Origin: a virus
Virus record (IMG/VR): IMGVR_UViG_3300030419_001378
Span: 1 to 26,792 of that record
DNA: 26,792 bases
Direction: 5' to 3' (one strand)
Part shown: positions 25,285 through 26,792 of the stretch, one piece after another
Position numbering within the stretch: the stretch's first letter is position 1
Layout of the letters: the number at the start of each line of letters is the position of its first letter
Program-made: the position numbers and the translations under genes
Notes under the pieces: model-generated
Told to the model about the DNA's origin: nothing
Database searches by the model: none
The model's input: only the letters and a program-made list of their open reading frames with translations

Positions 25285-25581
25285 ATGAAACCAAATTTAT
25301 TTGAGGCAGTTCTTGAATTGGTGGGAGGCCGAATTACTGGTAGTGCTGATCTGGCAAAATATACATTCCATGATGGTCAAACACCACCAACTGAAGAAGA
25401 AGCACAAAAAAAATTAAAAGAGCTTCAAGATGATTACGATTCCAAACAATACCAACGTGACCGCTTGACAGAATACCCCTCAATCCAAGAGCTAGTCGTT
25501 GCATTGTACGATGAAGAAGACAAGCAAGCGATCATAGAAAAACGTACTGCAGTCAAAGCAAAATACCCTAAACCTAAATAA
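25285..25581 (+). CDS. Small fibre-linked chaperone-like protein A
   Basis: A 98-residue acidic/basic helical protein starting MKPNLFEAVLELVGG. Its C-terminal half has YDSKQYQRDRLTEYPSIQEL, LYDEEDKQA and ends in KYPKPK. It is a paralogue of the gene at 26241 (both have TPPT, YQRDR and the KYPKPK end), and each follows a fibre gene. The general plan resembles small phage tail-fibre assembly or XkdW-like proteins. I chose ATG 25285; a TTG at 25273 would overlap the fibre stop. Function in fibre folding is an inference from position and pairing. Confidence 0.66.
   Translation: MKPNLFEAVLELVGGRITGSADLAKYTFHDGQTPPTEEEAQKKLKELQDDYDSKQYQRDRLTEYPSIQELVVALYDEEDKQAIIEKRTAVKAKYPKPK
25450..25463 (+). 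repeat. 14-bp exact repeat shared by the two fibre-linked paralogues, copy 1
   Basis: TACCAACGTGACCG, identical to 26415-26428. It encodes part of the YQRDR motif in both proteins, so common descent plus selection may explain it; identical third bases hint at recent duplication or recombination. Confidence 0.6.
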
Positions 25582-25584
25582 ACT

Positions 25585-26241
25585 ATGGCAACAACTAAAG
25601 CGACAACACTAGCACACGGACAAGCTGGTTCTATAGTATCTGGGACTTTTCCTACAGCAAGAATAGCAGATGATGCGATTACTTTGGATAAGTTAGCTCA
25701 TCTAGGAACGGATGGTCATGTACTTACTTCTACTGGTACTGGATCTGCTCCTGCTTTTGAGGCTATACCCTCTAGTGGAGTTACTCACGCATCAACGTGG
25801 CGTTTAACAAGTAATTTGACTGGTAGTGCTGCTCCAATTTCTTCTAATTTAGCAGAGGCAGTAGTTGACGGTTATACTAGAAAAGGTAGTGCTTTGACCC
25901 AATCATCTGGGGTTTTTACTTTTCCAGTAACAGGATTGTGGTTTATAACATTTCAATCGTATGCAGAAATTAACGGGGATTCACGAAGAAATATTATATA
26001 TATTAAAACTACACATAATAATTCGACTTGGGTTGAAGCTTCAAGTAACAGGTATCATATTCAACAAACAAGTGGTGATTATACTGCAGGTGGTGCTTTT
26101 ACTTCAGTCCTTTTTACAGTAAGTGATGTTTCAAATTATAAAGTTCGGTTTGAAATAAACGTGGATAATTCTTCAGTTGACACAAAAGGAGGCACTGCCA
26201 CTGCCACAGGTATGAACTTTATACGATTAGGAGATGCTTAA
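25585..26241 (+). CDS. Tail fibre protein with C1q-like tip, 218 residues
   Basis: A third fibre. N-terminal shaft-like segment with QAGSIVSGTFPTARIADDAI and TDGHVLTSTGTGSAPAFEAI, both common in phage fibre shafts. The C-terminal domain from about residue 75 looks like a C1q jelly roll (SGVFTFPVTGLWFITFQSYA, RRNIIYIKTTHN, SVLFTVSDVSNYKVRFEINV, TGMNFIRLGDA). It is followed, with TAATG, by a small chaperone-like gene, repeating the arrangement of the two previous fibres. AT-rich through the tip. Confidence 0.75.
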   Translation: MATTKATTLAHGQAGSIVSGTFPTARIADDAITLDKLAHLGTDGHVLTSTGTGSAPAFEAIPSSGVTHASTWRLTSNLTGSAAPISSNLAEAVVDGYTRKGSALTQSSGVFTFPVTGLWFITFQSYAEINGDSRRNIIYIKTTHNNSTWVEASSNRYHIQQTSGDYTAGGAFTSVLFTVSDVSNYKVRFEINVDNSSVDTKGGTATATGMNFIRLGDA

Positions 26242-26540
26242 TGATTACATACGCTGAAGCAGTTATTGAATTAGTAGGTACTGATAACTTTATTGGTGGT
26301 CCAACAGATGGGCCGATAGGTAAGATTAATTTAGTAGAAGGTACAACACCACCAACTGATAAACAAATAAACGACAAAATTGCAGAACTAAAAGCTGAGT
26401 ATGACGCTAAAAAGTACCAACGTGACCGAGCCGAAGCCTACGACCCAATCCCAGAACAGCTAGACCAGATATATCACGATATGGATGGGTGGAAAGCTAA
26501 GATTAAAGCAGTAAAGGATAAGTATCCTAAACCCAAATAA
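26241..26540 (+). CDS. Small fibre-linked chaperone-like protein B
   Basis: A 99-residue paralogue of the gene at 25285: MITYAEAVIELVGTDNFIGG, central TTPPTDKQINDK, then KKYQRDRAEAYDPIPEQLDQ, IYHDMDGWKAKIKAV and the shared KYPKPK end. The 'EQLDxIYHDM..WK..I..VK' stretch matches the small proteins found after fibres in many marine phages. It starts in the fibre stop codon (TAATG). Probably helps the preceding fibre fold or attach; not demonstrated here. Confidence 0.68.
   Translation: MITYAEAVIELVGTDNFIGGPTDGPIGKINLVEGTTPPTDKQINDKIAELKAEYDAKKYQRDRAEAYDPIPEQLDQIYHDMDGWKAKIKAVKDKYPKPK
26415..26428 (+). repeat. 14-bp exact repeat, copy 2
   Basis: Second copy of TACCAACGTGACCG, inside the 26241 gene at the YQRDR motif; see 25450-25463. 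Confidence 0.6.
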
Positions 26541-26544
26541 ATAA

Positions 26545-26792
26545 TGGCTTATAGGTACGCTACTCAAAACAATACTGCTAGTACCAATACTTATCTTCAC
26601 AGTTTGGTCGGTGCAGAGTGCTGTGACACTCATCAAGTCAGAGGACTTGAAGTGCATGGCTTTGAATATCTACCACGAGGCCAGGAATGAAAGCACTGCT
26701 GGCCAAGTTGCAGTTGCTCAGGTGGTACTCAACAGAGTTAAGTCGCCTGGGTTTCCGCAGACAATTTGTGATGTTGTATATCAAGGACAACA
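26545..26792 (+). CDS. SleB-type cell-wall hydrolase (endolysin), 5' part; start codon unresolved
   Basis: The frame is open to the end of the window. It encodes a hydrophobic N-terminal segment (LLKTILLVPILIFTVWSVQS, from about base 26560), then LKCMALNIYHEARNESTAGQ, VAVAQVVLNRVKSPGFP and ICDVVYQGQ. This is the start of the hydrolase_2/SleB family, which cleaves peptidoglycan; E of YHEARNE is the expected catalytic Glu. The hydrophobic segment fits a signal peptide or signal-anchor, so a SAR-type endolysin is possible. The frame is preceded by TAA at 26542-26544 and has no ATG until 26656, which would remove the export segment. The ATG at 26544 is in a different frame. A one-base extra G (ATGG for ATG) at 26546-26547 would restore M-L-I-G-T-L-L. 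Continues outside the window. Confidence 0.78.

Noticed and set aside
26544-26690. Short ATG frame (MAYRYATQNN...) at the start of the hydrolase region
   Set aside because: Its translation looks random, while the +1-shifted frame gives a hydrophobic segment plus a SleB domain; the ATG is more likely the displaced hydrolase start.
1-26792. tRNA genes, CRISPR arrays, insertion sequences, integrase or attachment sites
   Set aside because: No tRNA-like cloverleaf, direct-repeat array, transposase or inverted-repeat ends were noticed, and there is almost no non-coding space to hold them. I did this by eye, so short RNAs inside genes could be missed.

Overview
The window is a piece of a tailed-phage genome (Caudoviricetes), and the gene content points to a short-tailed, podovirus-like virion. 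It has a terminase, portal, scaffold, coat protein, head-tail adaptor, tail nozzle-like protein, three consecutive large internal/ejection-type proteins and fibres. No tail sheath, tube or tape-measure gene is visible. Every recognised gene is on the + strand and almost no base is non-coding: most junctions are ATGA, TAATG or 8-nt overlaps. The fibre shafts and small tail proteins (C1q-like tips, collar adhesin, 'DUF'-type beta proteins) resemble those I associate with marine metagenomic phages. The host cannot be read from the sequence; a Gram-negative marine bacterium is an inference.

Layout. 1-3799: 3' part of the terminase large subunit, a PurD/ATP-grasp-like protein of reduced length, and the portal. 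3796-5405: five or six small genes of mostly unknown function, one with an FmdB-like zinc ribbon. 5368-8277: scaffold, major capsid protein, a probable head decoration protein and the adaptor. 8277-9947: a tail-collar adhesin with three HxH motifs and two small proteins. 9940-12108: a P22 gp10-like/nozzle protein. 12110-21772: three long virion proteins of 502, 1110 and 1609 residues, probably ejected with the DNA; the first ends in an intein/Hint-type domain. 21769-26540: a fibre region with three fibre genes, each followed by a small chaperone-like gene, in clearly more AT-rich DNA from about 23.8 kb on. 26545-26792: the 5' part of a SleB-type cell-wall hydrolase whose reading frame has no normal start codon.

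The genes form one morphogenesis programme: packaging motor and portal, scaffolded capsid assembly, closure with adaptor and nozzle, internal proteins, host-recognition fibres, then lysis. The most unusual items are the C-terminal Hint (intein-like) domain on a probable ejection protein, the PurD-like gene lodged between terminase and portal, the three fibre-chaperone cassettes with a composition break inside a fibre gene, and the displaced reading frame of the hydrolase.
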